Positions 22,560 to 35,074 of a stretch of DNA of 64,000 nt are shown piece after piece. Both the position numbers and the translations under genes were made by a program. The notes beneath the pieces were generated by a model that saw only the letters and a program-made list of their open reading frames with translations, did not search any database and was not told the DNA's origin. The stretch comes from Otatea glauca (lineage: Eukaryota; Streptophyta; Magnoliopsida; Poales; Poaceae). The stretch lies in the NCBI GenBank assembly GCA_036346275.1, contig CM070725.1, positions 14,374,216 through 14,438,215 of the forward strand, written 5' to 3'. Numbering within the stretch: the first letter of the stretch is position 1; each line of letters starts with the position of its first letter.

Positions 22560-23600
22560 AAATGCAAAGCTATCGGCAAACAACGGATAGCTCTGAAGTC
22601 ATAGAAGACTATGAAGAAATCGAAAAGTTAGGTCAAGGATTCACGTCCACCGACTTGCTTGAAGAAGTCGATATAGGTGAGGTGATAGAAAAGACCAACT
22701 TTGTCGATGCAAATTTAGATGTAAAGTACAAGGAAAAATTAATAAAAATACTTAGGAATTATAAAGATTGTTTAAGCTTGGGAGTATCACGAGATGCCCG
22801 GATTAAGCGTCAATTTGGTGGAACATCGGCTACCTATTAAATCGGACTATCGACCGTTCAAACAATATCGAGCGTTTTAATCCGACCTTGTACCAAGTCA
22901 TAAAAGAAGAGATAGAACGATTATTGGAAGCAAAGTTTATCGGGCCTTGCCGACTGGCGAATGGGTTTCCAACATCGTTCGATAATGAAGAAAAATGGAA
23001 AACTTGAGTATGTGTCGATTTTAGAGATCCGAACAAGGCGCGCAAAAGGCGAATACCCTATGCCAATAGCCGATATGCTTATCGATCTTTGCATCGGAAA
23101 TAAGATCATAAGCTTTTGGGCCGGTAATGCGGGTATAATCGGATACTCATGGCGGCGCCGATATACCCAAGACGACCTTGGATGTCCGGTGCAATAGGTT
23201 TATTCGAGTGGTATAATGACTTTCGGCTTGAAAGCGCGCCGGTGCAACATATCGTGGGCAATGAATCTTATCTTCCACGATTTAATCGGCCACATCTGTT
23301 GAGATTTATATAGATGATGTAGCGGTAAAATCAAAAAAATCTCAACATCCGCCGATTTGGAGAGGTGTTCAAAAACATAAGAGCGCATGGTTTGAAGATG
23401 AATCCTTACAAGTGTGCGTTAGCGTGTCGGCAGGGCAGTTTTGGGCTTTATGGTACATGAAAGAGGAATCGAAGTCACCAAACAAGGGTCAAAGCCATAG
23501 CCAATACCAAACCGCCAACATGTAAAAACGAATTACAAAGTTGATCGGCAAAATTAATTATCTTCGCGGTTCATCTCGAACCTCTCGGTAGGATTAGTGC
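22560..23600 (+). pseudogene. reverse transcriptase of the first Tat element, fragmented
   Basis: The fingers region is seen near 22,850-23,080 in pieces (SDYRPFKQY, KEEIERLLEAKFI, VDFRDPNKA). The catalytic loop is YIDD at 23,307-23,318, with AVKSKKS after it. Several frame changes separate the blocks. Confidence 0.75.
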
Positions 23601-23629
23601 TTTTACTCCGTTCTTGAAGTTAAAAGACA

Positions 23630-24510
23630 ATGAAGAATTTATATGGGGAGCCGATCGTGAAAGCATTTGACGAAGTAAAAGGTATTTATCCAACCCTCGA
23701 TCCGGTTGCACCTCAAAAGGTGTTCCTTTCAGTTGTATGTCTCGGTGAAGAAGATACTATTGGAGCTGTTTTGGCACAAGAAGTACATGGTAAAGAGAGG
23801 GTTATCTTTTATTTAAGCCGACGGTTGCTAGATGCAGAAGTCAGGTACCCTTTCATTGAAAATTATGTTTATCATTGTACTTCTCATGCACAAAGCTAAG
23901 GCACTACATACTAGCATCGGCTTGTAAAGTCATCTCAGAAACCGATGTTATAAAGTATATATTGTCAGCTCCCAATTTTGCGAGGTCGACTTGGCAAATG
24001 GGCTTACGCCTTGGTCGAGTTCGACTTATCATATGAATCGGCCAAAGCAGTTAAGGGACAAGTCCTAGCCGATTTTATAACAGGACATGACACAGCGACA
24101 AACTTGGTCTTGATCGCACCATGGCAATTGTTCTTTGATGGATCAGTATGCGAGGAAGGGTATGGTATCGGTGTTGTACTCATATCACCTAGAGGACATT
24201 GCTTTGAGTTCGCATTCGGCTAAATAGCCGATGTTCAAACAATCGGGCCGAGTCTGAAGCATTACTCAAAGGCTTACGGTTGTTGGAAAATATCGGAGTG
24301 AGTGCTGTTGAAGCATACGGTGATTCACTATTAGTGGTACAGCAAATAAAAGGAGAATACCAATGTCGAGATGAAATGCTATCAAAGTATTTAGAGCAAT
24401 GCGCAGAAATCATCGGCTCTTTTACATCATTTTCTATCGGTCATGTTCCTCGAGAATTGAACGATAGAGCTAATGCTTTGGCCCAAGCAAGCATCAGGAT
24501 ATAAAGATGT
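23630..24510 (+). pseudogene. RNase H region of the first Tat element
   Basis: RT connection/RNaseH-like sequence (EEDTIGAVLAQEV, FYLSRRLLDAEVRYP) leads to a plant-type RNase H, with WQLFFDGSVCEEGYGIG at about 24,120 and YGDSLLVVQQIKGEYQC at 24,310. It ends HVPRELNDRANALAQAS. The main acidic residues are visible, but a stop near 24,222 and frame changes break the domain. Confidence 0.75.
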
Positions 24511-24599
24511 TGGCCGAAGTCAGGAAACTGAACTAGTAGATAAAGCAATAATGTGCACGGATATTCTTGATTGGAGGACACAAATAAGAGACTATCTAG

Positions 24600-25790
24600 T
24601 CGATCCATCTAAGTCGATGCGGAGCGAAGGATACGGCAACAAGCATTGAAATGCGTTATCATGGACGATATCTTGTATTATCGAACTCTAGAAGGCTTGT
24701 TGCTAAGATGTCTTGAAATTTGAAGAAGCCCGAGTGGCGATGGGTGAAGTGCATGAAGGAATTTGTGGTTCTCATCAATGACATAAAATGAAATGGATGC
24801 TTAGGCGACAAAGTTACTTTTATTAACGATGCTAGAGGATTGCTTCAAATATTACAAAGGATGTCGTGTCAAAAGTTTGGCAACGTATAACTAGCACCAA
24901 AGATCGACTTTGCATCAATTATCAAACCTTGGCCATTCGTGAGGTTGGGGAATAGATATAATCGCCAAATTTTTCCAACTTCGAGTAAAGGCCATAAATT
25001 TATTTTGGCCGCAACCGATTATTTTTCAAAGTGGGTCGGCTATACCGCTTAAGAAGGTGACTAGCGTTGAGGCGATTAGTTTGTGAATGAACATATCGTC
25101 CATCGATTTGGAATACATGCGCAAACAATCACGACCGATCAAGATACGGTATTCATGTCTAACGAGTTTCAAGGTTATGCAACGAGTTTAGGGATCAAAT
25201 TGTTAAACTCTTCGCGTATTACGCTCGGAATGGTCAAGCCGAGTCGTCTAATAAAGCGCTTATTAAATTGATCAAAAGAAAGATTGATGAAAAGCAGCAC
25301 TCAACACTATCGAGTCATTGTGGGCCTATCGGCTATCTTATCACGAGCGTAAGCTTTCACCTTACCGGTTGGTATATGGACAAGAAGCCGTTCGATCAAT
25401 ATTGAGTCGATTTAGCATCAAAATGGTTTGTCGGCTCAAGATTATAATGATTTAATGATAGACAACTTGGATGAACTAAGCAGAGTTACGTTTGTTTACA
25501 CTCGATCGACTTAAGAAGAACAAGGTTAGAGTAGCAAAGGCGCATAATAAAAGGTTATGCCTAAATCTTTCGATCAGCCGACTTAGTATGGAAAACTATA
25601 CTACTGTTGGTTCTAAGGATAACCGATTTGGAAAATGGTCGCCACGTGGGAAGGGCCATACAAGATTAATCGGTTAGTCGGTGGGAACTCGTTTTCACTT
25701 GAAGGGCATGTTTTGCCTAAAGCCATTAATGGGAAATATCTAAAGAAATATTATCCTAGCGTATCGAGCCTAGCCGACTAAAATCGCGTT
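24600..25790 (+). pseudogene. integrase of the first Tat element, fragmented
   Basis: The core appears as ILAATDYFSKW (about 25,000) and RFGIHAQTITTDQDTVFMS (about 25,105). In the latter the usual DxG after TTD is DQD. The C-terminal part (HNKRL, then LKKYYP-like residues at about 25,745) ends the polyprotein region near 25,783. Confidence 0.7.
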
Positions 25791-25899
25791 CAGGGCAAGA
25801 TTAACACGATTTAATCGGTGAAAGGATTGTAGACTAGAGATATAAGCAAGATAAAATCGGTTAAACAGATTATAAACATAACAAGTTAGGTCGCAAAAC

Positions 25900-28560
25900 A
25901 TTCGTAACAAGCATTCGGACACGCTTTCAAGATAAACCGACAAAGTTTTACATCCCGCACGAGTCGTGCTCCTAAAGCCGACGATTACTCGGCCGCTGGC
26001 AATTGTTTCTTGCACCTCATCCAGATCCTCGTCATCCTCTCCGCATTGCCCGATGGGTACAAGTTTAGCCGATTGCTCCTTGAAGGTCGCCACAATTTAT
26101 TGCTATCTCTTTCTTCGCTCCTTGGCAAATGACGATGTTTTTGAAGGAATCTTGGCCTTGATGAGATGAGCTTCACGCCTTCAACAATTCTTCTTCAAGG
26201 AATTTCTTAGTGGTTTCTAGCTTTTGAAGAGAGGTTTGTTAGCCTTCGTGAGACTCCATGATCACATCAAATTTTTCTTTTTGCTTTTGTCTCTATGATC
26301 ATTTTGTCAAGGATCCTCCGGTCGGCTTCTTGGTGCTCTCCTTTTCTTCCTTTCTTCACCGCCTCCACTGCAGTCTTTTCTCGTCAAATGGCAAACCTCA
26401 AGCGGTCAAACCATAGTCGCGGTGGAAGATCGCCTCAATCGCGACATAGCGTCCTAATCGGTTGATTATTGTTCAAAATCTCGATTGGGGCCTTGAGACT
26501 AAATCAAATAGTTTGTTGAGGCGTTTTGCATGCCAGGGCGATGAAACTACAACCGATGCACCTTTTGAAACAGCAATTATATTTTGAATTGCGGAAATAT
26601 AATCATCACCGATCATCCAAATCGGATAGATTGAAGCCAAGGACGTTGGATAGGTCAAAGTCTCCGAGCAAAGAATTGGTCTTGGCATCGGTGAGGCAAT
26701 GGCTCTTGGCCGATATGTCCGACAAACTTGCCGGGATGTTCGCCACTTGTGCCGTGCGCGCGGAGAACCAATGATCCGAATCAAGACCGATGGACTAAAT
26801 TAAGATTTGTGTTATAGATACCGAGCAGAGAGTCGATTCGTGAGGTGAACTCGCCACTTTGTTCTTGTAGTTTAGAGTATTTCTTCTTGGCGTGGACCTT
26901 AGTGGACTTTGGCTTCCTCTTTTCTACATATTCATCTACCGAAAGTCGATTGACTAAACGATGAAAGAATCAAGGTAGATTGAGTATAACTTCTTCGGGT
27001 TGTTGTTGCTTTTCCAAGTCGACAATGATGGGCTTTGAATACCCAAGGAGCCGAGGTGTAACCAATCGAGCAAGCTTGCCTTATGTGGTCGCTTTCCCTT
27101 GCTTACTGCTGGAACTTCGATCGGCTTTTGCCCTCGATTTAGTCTATGAAGCCGATTAGACAAGTTCGTAAACTATTTAACGAAAAGTTAAAGTCGACTA
27201 AATACCTCGCTAGCAATATTTACAAGACTCGTCGATTCGTCACTTGAATTGTTATCCGGTTAGCATCGGCTCAGAACATCCGGGAAGAGGGCATCAATGA
27301 TAGCCGATGGAGTACGGTCAAGGAGAAGTGCATCGACAATTGAAGACCACCATGAGGTGCATCGCTAGATCGACGATTGTTCGAACAAAGTGTGGCAAAG
27401 ATTTGATCGTAAATCATCGGCTATCTCCAAAACCATGTTTGTTGCAGCTAAGGATCGCACTCTAGTCCTAGGTGAACCAAGTCAAGAAGTGGAAGGTCGG
27501 GAATCACTTGGCCAAACAATTGTCCGCAAAATGGAAGGATGGTAAAATTCATAAGAAGGCTGAAAATACGATTCCTTGTGTTGAAGCCGACATGAAAGAT
27601 AATGGGGAGATGAAAATTTTGATGAAATCAAAGTCGATTCGCATTTCGAGTCTGTCGAGTCCAAGTGAAGAAATGATGGCCATTCAAAATCTTTGCACTA
27701 GTATAATCAAAAATCTTGTTGATTGAAATCATTACTATCCAAATTCAAGAAGAAAGATAAGTATTTTTTCAGCCAACCTGAGAAATCTTCTTCGTTGCGA
27801 ACACATGATGAATCTCTCGCCATAGGATCTACTGCTCAACCGTGTCTTGATTTTCGTGTGTCCTCGCGAGGGAATGCTGAATCTTGAGAGAGATCTAGTC
27901 TGAAAGATCGGCTAAATAAGCAATCAGACCAAATTTGAATAAACCGAGAGGACCACCTACATTGCCGACGCGAATTTGGCAAACCCAAGAAAGCCGACTC
28001 TAATTACATGCATCATTTGGCAAACCGCTCAAGAAACATCTTTCCCAATGCTAGCCGACGGCCCTCTACCAATCGCTCTGCCACTAGCTGATACACTTGT
28101 GTTGGTCCCAAAGAAGCACCACAGAACAAGAATCGGTCTAACCATAGATTCAGAAAAGCGACGTGTTCTTCGTCTGATACCAGCCCGTTCACTTTGTTAT
28201 TGTTATTAATGTACTTACGCCAACCTTCTCCTTTAGATTGAATAAGCTTATATTTCGGTTTTCCACTAAAAGCCGATATTTGTTCACCATCTGGCCTCAA
28301 GCAACACAATTGGGCTATGTCCATAAGAGTCGGGCCGATGGGACCAGTGCGAAACAAGAAAGCATTGAAGGTCTCCGACCAGAAATAACAGTAACGTGGC
28401 CACTAAGGGCTCATTGGCTTCTCGGATCGGCTAAAGAGAGGAATACACTCAGCTATACCCATTTTTTCCCATTCCCTCTTTTTGAGTCGCCACACGGATA
28501 TACCAAGATCTCCATCCCTTAAGCTGCTGCCGCCATGCTCAAGCTCTTATCCCTCTCTAT
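25900..28560 (-). pseudogene. antisense plant-mobile-domain (aminotransferase-like) gene carried by the Tat element
   Basis: The minus strand at 28,357-28,013 reads GPIGPTLMDIAQLCCLRPDG, then NNKVNGLVSDEEHVAFLNLW and RFLFCGASL, ending LVEGRRLALGKMFLERF. This is the pattern of the plant mobile domain (PMD, PF10536 type), a family found both in host MAIN-like proteins and in plant transposons. Preceding codons in another frame (YFWSETFNAFLF) extend it upstream. Further down, broken frames lead to an acidic tail (CGEDDEDLDEVQETIASGR, about 26,030). Stops and frameshifts make it non-functional as read. Introns may account for some breaks. Confidence 0.65.
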
Positions 28561-28824
28561 ATTGAATGCGATGGCGATAAAGGAAGACGGGAATATCTTG
28601 GCTAATTATCAGATCAAGGTCTAGGTTTCCTATCGGACCAAGAAAATATCGATTCATCTTGTTAGGGATCGAATGAGTACCGACTCACGCCCATTTCAAA
28701 CCGATCTTAGCAAGCCGATTGAAGAAGATGTATGCAAGGCCGATCGATGGAAACCGAACAATGGATGAACAAAAGCGATTGTTTGATTGAGAGCTTGTCG
28801 CGTGAGAAATGACCGCGGGGGCGC

Positions 28825-28832
28825 ATTTTATA
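28825..28832 (-). promoter_or_regulatory. TATA box for the antisense gene of the first Tat element
   Basis: The minus strand reads GCTATAAAATGCGCCC, a good plant TATA box, about 270-450 bases upstream of the first recognisable PMD codons and outside the LTR. Confidence 0.5.
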
Positions 28833-28996
28833 GCACGTGAAAACTTGAAGAGGCGGAGGTGAATTTCAAAAGGCGTGGCGCTAAAACGCACTAACCGCAT
28901 GTCGAGAAATACGCGAATAAAGCGCGATTAATGAGTGAAGATTAAACGTTAGCCGATTGAACAAGCCGATATCAGGATTTTTGACAGAGGGGCATA

Positions 28997-29506
28997 TGTT
29001 TGCACCAAAATTGGCAAGATAATTAAAATCGAGCAAATAGAATTAAAGATATGGAAGCTAACGGATGTTTGGAAAGAATCCAAACGTTTGGTGAATTGTG
29101 AGATTTTAAAGGAAACAACCTCTCGAGATAAGGCCGATACGGATACGGATCTTAAAGCGTGTTGGAGTAGGACACGATCGGTAAAGGTATAAAAGAAGAG
29201 CCGGCAAGTCACTTTACTTTTCATCTATTTTTCCGTCGACTAGAGTAGCTTGTGTAATTTAGCCTTTGTAATCGATTTCGATCAATAAAGTTGCGCATCG
29301 CCGATTGTTGATCTTCGCCAATTACACCCCTGTCGATTTTGTTGCGCAGATCATCCGATTAGCCTTAATCGGCTAATCAAACTTATCTGGTTACTTTGAT
29401 CTTGATCGGCTTCAAGTGATTGAGTTTAAGCCGATTGATCTTGACGATATTCCGTTTGAACTGTGTTATTCTGTGTCTTCTCTGCATCAAGTTTTTGACG
29501 CCAACA
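28997..29506 (+). repeat. 3' LTR of the first Tat element
   Basis: The LTR starts TGTTTGCACCAAAATTGGC and ends GACGCCAACA just before the CACGC target repeat. The polypurine tract GACAGAGGGGCA lies immediately upstream (28,983-28,994). It is 510 bp, with deletions relative to the 5' LTR in the downstream-of-TATA part and in the U5-like end. Confidence 0.9.
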
Positions 29507-29511
29507 CACGC

Positions 29512-29940
29512 TAAATATTGTGTTAGTATGTACCATGTAACCAACACGTTGAATTTCTAGTAAGCAATTCATCAAACACCTGGCTTGCACGACCATGAAC
29601 AGAACAAATACCACAATATCTCAAGAAGTCCTAGTGTTTCCTACCGAAATTAAGCATCTACAACACTAAACACAATGCATACTACAAGATGAAAGGTTTG
29701 GATCAAAGTTTCACATGTGGATGGATCAAAGTTTTACAAAGTTTTACATGTGGATTGGATCGATCGGGGCCAAAACTTGGGAGCATGGCTCCTTCTCTCC
29801 TCTTTCCTTCTTCCCTTCTCCTTTTTCCATGGAAAACATGTGGAATCATGAGCAGTGAGGTGGAGGGGGTGGAGCTGGTGATAGGGATCTAGGAGTGAGG
29901 ATGCAGCGGGAGGGTGCTACGAAGGCATGGTAGGTGAGGC
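29512..29940. other. spacer with no recognisable gene
   Basis: A short local repeat of 'tggatcaaagtt..acatgtgga' occurs at 29,698-29,760. Nothing else was recognised. Confidence 0.5.
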
Positions 29941-31592
29941 AGAGGGGTCGGGGCTGGTTAAAAACTCTTATTTGTGTAGTTTAGTCCTTTAAAATTTTCC
30001 ACCATTTTATTTGCTAGTTAAAATTTAATATGGGACTTTCATAAATAAAAAATGATTTAATGTGATTAAACCTCAAGTGAACAATTGTCCAAATTATTTT
30101 ATTTGAGTTATTTGTGCTTGTAAGTATTTTCCATATTTTTCTGGGATTTTTTTAGTGCATTTGCTATTTTATTTGGGCCCTTTTGTATTTTTAGTATTTT
30201 CTAAAAAGAAAACTAATTAAAATACTAAAATTACCTTTTGGATCAAAACCCAACCCGTTAGCCCAGCAAACCAGTGTCTGAGCCCGGTCCATTTCTCTCG
30301 TGCACGCAGCTCAGCCCAGCTCGATGTCGTATTGCCTCGTGCGCCACACGTCCCACTACCACGTCCTTCCTAACTGTTAGCGCACTGTTCATCATCCTTG
30401 AAATCCGCATCGCATGCCGCTATTTAAGACGTCGCAGACCCTTAGAACTTGAATCCCAGAACCACTGCCCTCGAAGCCCTATCCTAGCTCTTCGAATCCG
30501 TCAATGTCACTATAAATTGATCTCACCATCGCCATTGAAGCTAAGCCGAAGATTTTCAATTGCATTTTCTACTATCGTCGGTAAGTCTCGCCACCCTTGG
30601 TCCTCACCATCGTCGTTGCCTCGTTGTCCTCTACCTTGTTGTGGTCTTGGTTCTTGTCGAGAGTCATCGGAGCTGTGTGCCCACCGTAGCCGTAGATCCG
30701 CCATTGCTTTGAGATCAACGCTGGCAAGCTCCAGCGACCATTGGTTCTCGTGCCACCGCCACCGAGTTTGCAGTCATCTCTGATTTCTTTTGCGCTACTT
30801 CATGTCGTCTAGAACCCGTAGTTCGCCTACGCCGCCACACGCTGACAATGCGCCAGCTTCTGTCATCGGTCGCAACCGTGGTCAAAGTTGCCATCGATTG
30901 AGTCAATAGGGAAAGTTGACTGGCAGCCACGACATTGGCAGTAGATGCCACACAAGGACCACATGTGTCGAGTTTGCCACGTAAGCCCTAGCCACGTGTA
31001 TGCCACATCAGCATAGATTAGATTGATTCATTGGACCAAGTCTACCATGAATCATGTCTTTGACATGTGGGGCCCATATGTCAATCTCTGGAATTTTCCT
31101 AAGTTTTGAAAATTAAAAATAAATTCAGATAATTCTACGAGCCCACTTGTCAATCTCTTGTAGAAGAATATTCTTTAAATATTCTCCTTTATCTCTCAAT
31201 TTCCAGGATTTATTTGTCCGATATATCTTCCAAGAGTCTGTTCTCCTTCTCCAATTGAGTCTGTTCAAGTTTCTAAATTCATGTAAAATCGAGCCCTACA
31301 CTTCAATATATTTTATTTAATTTTTAGAGTTTTTTGCCTCAAGTTTGTATTTATTTTGTTTTATGTTGATCGTTTCACTAAGACATTGAAGTGATGGGAG
31401 CATTCGAACGAGAAGAATTGACTTAAGATCAAGACCAAGACCTATTTCTAGGCAAGTTGCGCTTTAATCATGTTGAATCTAGTTTTACAAAAGTTTTTTT
31501 GTTTCAAATTATTGCATGCTAGTTCAAATTATCAACTGGTTAATTATGTTAGGAGTTAGCTATGCAACTTATTTAATTAAACCTACCTTGTT
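29940..31592 (+). mobile_element. Tekay/Del-like LTR, 5' part, plus orientation
   Basis: This reads as the complement of 35,740-37,534: the AT-rich 'tttgtatttttagtatttt' block, a GC-rich middle (30,280-30,960), then 'tgacatgtggggcccatatgtcaatctct' and the 'tttagggtt'-type 3' side. Frames in the GC-rich middle have no recognisable domain. It stops abruptly at about 31,592, where sequence of the opposite orientation starts. Confidence 0.55.
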
Positions 31593-33835
31593 GACAGGAC
31601 CTGGATCAGCGGCTAGTCCTCACATTCAACATTGTCATAACATATCCATACACAAAAAAAGACAGAGTACACATAATATTAAACATTCAAAGTTAAGTCA
31701 TACACGACTAGTTTTTGGTATAAAGGCCGATCGAGCAAATAGTTCAAATATTAAATAACATAGTGGTAGCAAAATAAGAGGCATCAATGTCTAGCTAGTA
31801 TGCCTCAACCCATCCATTGGCAATTGACTAGGAGCAACCTAGAATGCTTCATCTTCGTCACCAAAGCTTGAGGTGTAATAGGAACCACATGATGGGTCCT
31901 CAATTCCATTCTCTGAATATATTCAATAAGCAATGGTTGAGTACAAAAATTGTACTATGTAAGACTTCTACACAAATGTATATAGTATGCAAGGCTATGT
32001 CAAAGGATGGCTATCATAAAATGCTTTTCCAGTTTTGCATAAAGAAAGATTTATTTGACAATAACTAGTAGTAGATTGCAAATGGAATTTGCAAAAACAT
32101 TTGACATTTGATAGGAAAGTAATAATAAAGTATAAGTATCATAGACAAATGGCATGCTGCCACAAACATTAAAACTTGACAAGGTCCTATTGTCAGCCAA
32201 ACCTCGCATAGATTCACTATCCATACACTTCCAAACCAATTTTACAAATACAAAACTTAATTATTGTGAGAAATTACCAAGAGATGTCCTTGATCGGGGA
32301 CATGTCTATTTAAATAGATTTAACACTCTATAGAGTTTTTGCTGCTTAACCCACACGACATGATCATCTTATAATGTCGACCGCTACACGCTTCCTTTAG
32401 CATGCGACTAAGAGATCGTGACAAAGCTTTTACATTGCTGGTTATAACTATCACCACCCTGTGATATGCCTCTCAAGGTGTAGAGCACTCTCTAACCTTA
32501 ATAGCTCAGCACAAAAGTCCCTTTGAGCATGGATCGATGTCTTGTCCCCTGTCCACACTAGCTCAATTTCCACCTATCACTACAACATGCGGCTAAATTG
32601 CTAGAACATGGTAACTTATTATGCTATGTCTGTCCTATTACAAACATGTGGTTGTATGGTCCAATTAACCATTTATTCCTTCAATTGCAATATGCTAAAG
32701 TCATCCCACCAAGAGTTGGCTACTCCTTGTAATTGGTACGACGTGAAGAGTATCTTCTCTTGATCTGTGTACTAGGATCTGTGTACTAGGCTATGGCCAG
32801 TTTCTTTTCCACCATACAAAGCCAATCATCCGCATCAAGTGGATCTTCAGAGTGAGAAAAGGTCATTGATGGGGTTCTCAGAAATTCACCCAACTTGGAT
32901 TGAGCTTGGTTCATGGCGATTCCACCTTCCTTAGCTACAACTGGAATAACACCAAGGATGGTGGTGTTTTGGGTGATTTGCTAGAGGATGAGGTCTGAGC
33001 ATGGCAGTTTCGCTCTATCTTGACAAACACTTGAGCCATTGAAGGCTACCTAGGAAGCTCAACTTCTAGTTCAGTGCCTTGCTGATTTTGATGGTGTTCT
33101 TGTCCTTCATTTTGAGCAGGGTGCAGCGGGTTAGGTTAGGAAGAAGGATGGGGCATTTGAGTGCCCGCCGGCTACGATCCGGAAGCTTCTAGGCCACCTA
33201 GCAGTTGTACCACTGAACGAGTTCTCATTCTGCGAACAAATCATTTGTCACCAATGGCTTTAGGGATGAGAAGAAACAACCTTACAAATCACGGGGCAGC
33301 GGGGGTAGGGTTCTTAATTAATAGCACAAAGAAATACATCCAAATTTTAAATAAATGAATAAGCAACGCATGAGCACAGCGCACAACTATTTTATCATAA
33401 GATTAAGTTTTTGGCATGCTTCTTTAAAAGTGAACTATGCAACATAGAGTAGCATATTACAATAATTTGATGACAACGTCTAGATGCACGAGTGCATTAC
33501 AAAAGGGTACATAGCTCACACACAAAAGAAAGCCAACTAGTGAGCTTCGGCAGCCTACCGCTATAGGTCTAATCCTCGTACTCCAGTGGTTCTTCAAGAA
33601 CCACTTCCTCCGGATCCTACTCTTCTGACTCATCGAGTTACTCGGGGTTCGGAGGATGCCATCTTGCTACATGTCCCAAGAACTTTCCCCTCCATACCCA
33701 GTAGGTCCATAGACGTGGTGGTACCTAGTTGTGGTGATGTGGGGGTGACAGGAAACAAAGCCAGGGTAAGGAGCTAGCTCATGAACCGAAGACCACCTTG
33801 GACTGATGGTCGGGCAGCGGGGTATGCCATTGGTC
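31592..33835 (-). mobile_element. Tekay/Del-like fragment, minus orientation (leader, gag, LTR 3' part)
   Basis: 31,610-32,640 matches 38,820-39,900 in the same orientation, which is the LTR end next to a PBS. 33,385-33,830 matches 37,535-37,990 (leader). A gag remnant lies between, so pol has been lost. It interrupts the plus-strand LTR that resumes at about 33,840. Confidence 0.6.
32690..33220 (-). pseudogene. gag remnant of a Tekay/Del-like element
   Basis: The minus strand begins near an ATG at about 33,218 (MRTRSVVQLL). It contains MNQAQSKLGEFLRTPSMTFS, then SEDPLDADDWLCMVEKKLAIA, typical of the start of a plant gypsy gag core. Stops and frame changes interrupt it. An inverted copy is at 35,220-35,735. 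Confidence 0.7.
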
Positions 33836-33839
33836 TTAG

Positions 33840-35050
33840 TTAAACAAAATAGTTTTCACTCGGGCAAGTGATCATGTAGTAAAGGGGGTGCGGTTAGCAC
33901 ATTTGGGATGTGGATGTCTCACCTGAGACTATTTAAGGACTTATTCTTGTACACCATTAAACTGGGCCTGAATGTACAATCACATATCTAAAATGGGACA
34001 GACCCGACTAAATAACTTATAGTATACTTGTGCTCCCCTGCATGGTTGAATTGGAGGGTTACTCTAATAGGTGTGCGAGCAGAGGGTTACTCTGGCTCGA
34101 TGAGACACCGGGTGTACGGTGATGATTGGAGGGTTACTCCTTTCTCTTTCTCAATGGTGAGCCTATCATTAAATTCATGAGACGCATGGTGGGGGTAGAC
34201 GGGCTAGGTCATATCCTAGGGTTGAGGGGATATACTCACTAGGCAGGGTGGTGCTAGTGCACAACAGTGTAAAAGCATTGTTATTATTTTCTTAGTCACA
34301 CACCTATGGATGTGTGTCAGACGGACAATCAAAGATGCTCAATCTTGTAGATAAAGCAGTACAATCTCTGCAGAGTGTAAAACTATTCGAATAGCCATGT
34401 CCAGAGTCATGGATGTGCTAGGGAATTTCACATGGGATATAGAGGTTTTCATAAAAATGATGGATTGTGGAGTTGTTGGAAAGTGAACAGGGTGTGAAGC
34501 CTCACCAATCTATTTATGTTGTCAATCATTGGTTTATTAGTTATTTATTATATTTTCTTAAATATGCTTTGAATCTATTTATTATATTTAAATTCAAGTT
34601 ATTGCTTTCTACAAAAGAACCGTACGACTATTCCTTTGTCAAGTCTTGCATGAATATATTTGCATCATTTCTCTATGACTTGCTGAGTACTTTATGTATT
34701 CATGGCTATGTGCCTTTGTTGATCAGTTGCTAAGGGAGAACTAGTGAACACAACGTTCTACGAGGAATAGTACTACTAAGACTTCATGAACTAGGAGTGT
34801 GTTTCTCCAGATGATTGCATGTGGCATGTCAAATGGCCCAAGTTATCTTATTTTTGATAGAATAGTTTATTTGTTTTTAAGCCCTTTGAGGCATATTTGT
34901 GTAAACCTTGACCTTTAGGCCCATTGTTATTCTTTAAAAATAATTTGCTATTTTCTTAGTTAATTCGTTGAATGGAATTGTATTTCATCTATATTGCCAT
35001 TGTGTGCACTAGCATGATCCTAGACTAGTGCAGTATACACAGAGGGTTTC
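33840..35050 (+). mobile_element. Tekay/Del-like LTR, 3' part, plus orientation
   Basis: This carries the segment 'tgcagagtgtaaaactattcgaatagccatgtcc' (34,369-34,402) and the 'ggagggttactc' motifs (34,050, 34,130) that I associate with grass Tekay/Del LTRs. It is followed at 35,090 by leader and gag in the same orientation. Confidence 0.6.
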
Positions 35051-35074
35051 AAATTTGGTATTCTAGGTTCCGAA

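Larger units (their letters stand above)
18399..29506 (+). mobile_element. complete, decayed Tat-lineage Ty3/gypsy element with an antisense gene
   Basis: The element is 11.1 kb. The LTRs start TGTTTGCACC and end CCAACA, and are flanked by CACGC at 18,394-18,398 and 29,507-29,511. Internal order on the plus strand is gag, aspartic protease, reverse transcriptase, RNase H, integrase: the gypsy order. A further 3.2 kb before the 3' LTR carries antisense coding sequence, a Tat-lineage habit. Every sense domain is broken by frameshifts or stops, so it cannot move by itself. The same LTR family starts again at 63,685. Confidence 0.92.

Noticed and set aside
30274..30783. 169-codon plus-strand frame
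   Set aside because: Lies in the GC-rich middle of a Tekay-like LTR, and similar LTR copies do not keep it open. No motif.
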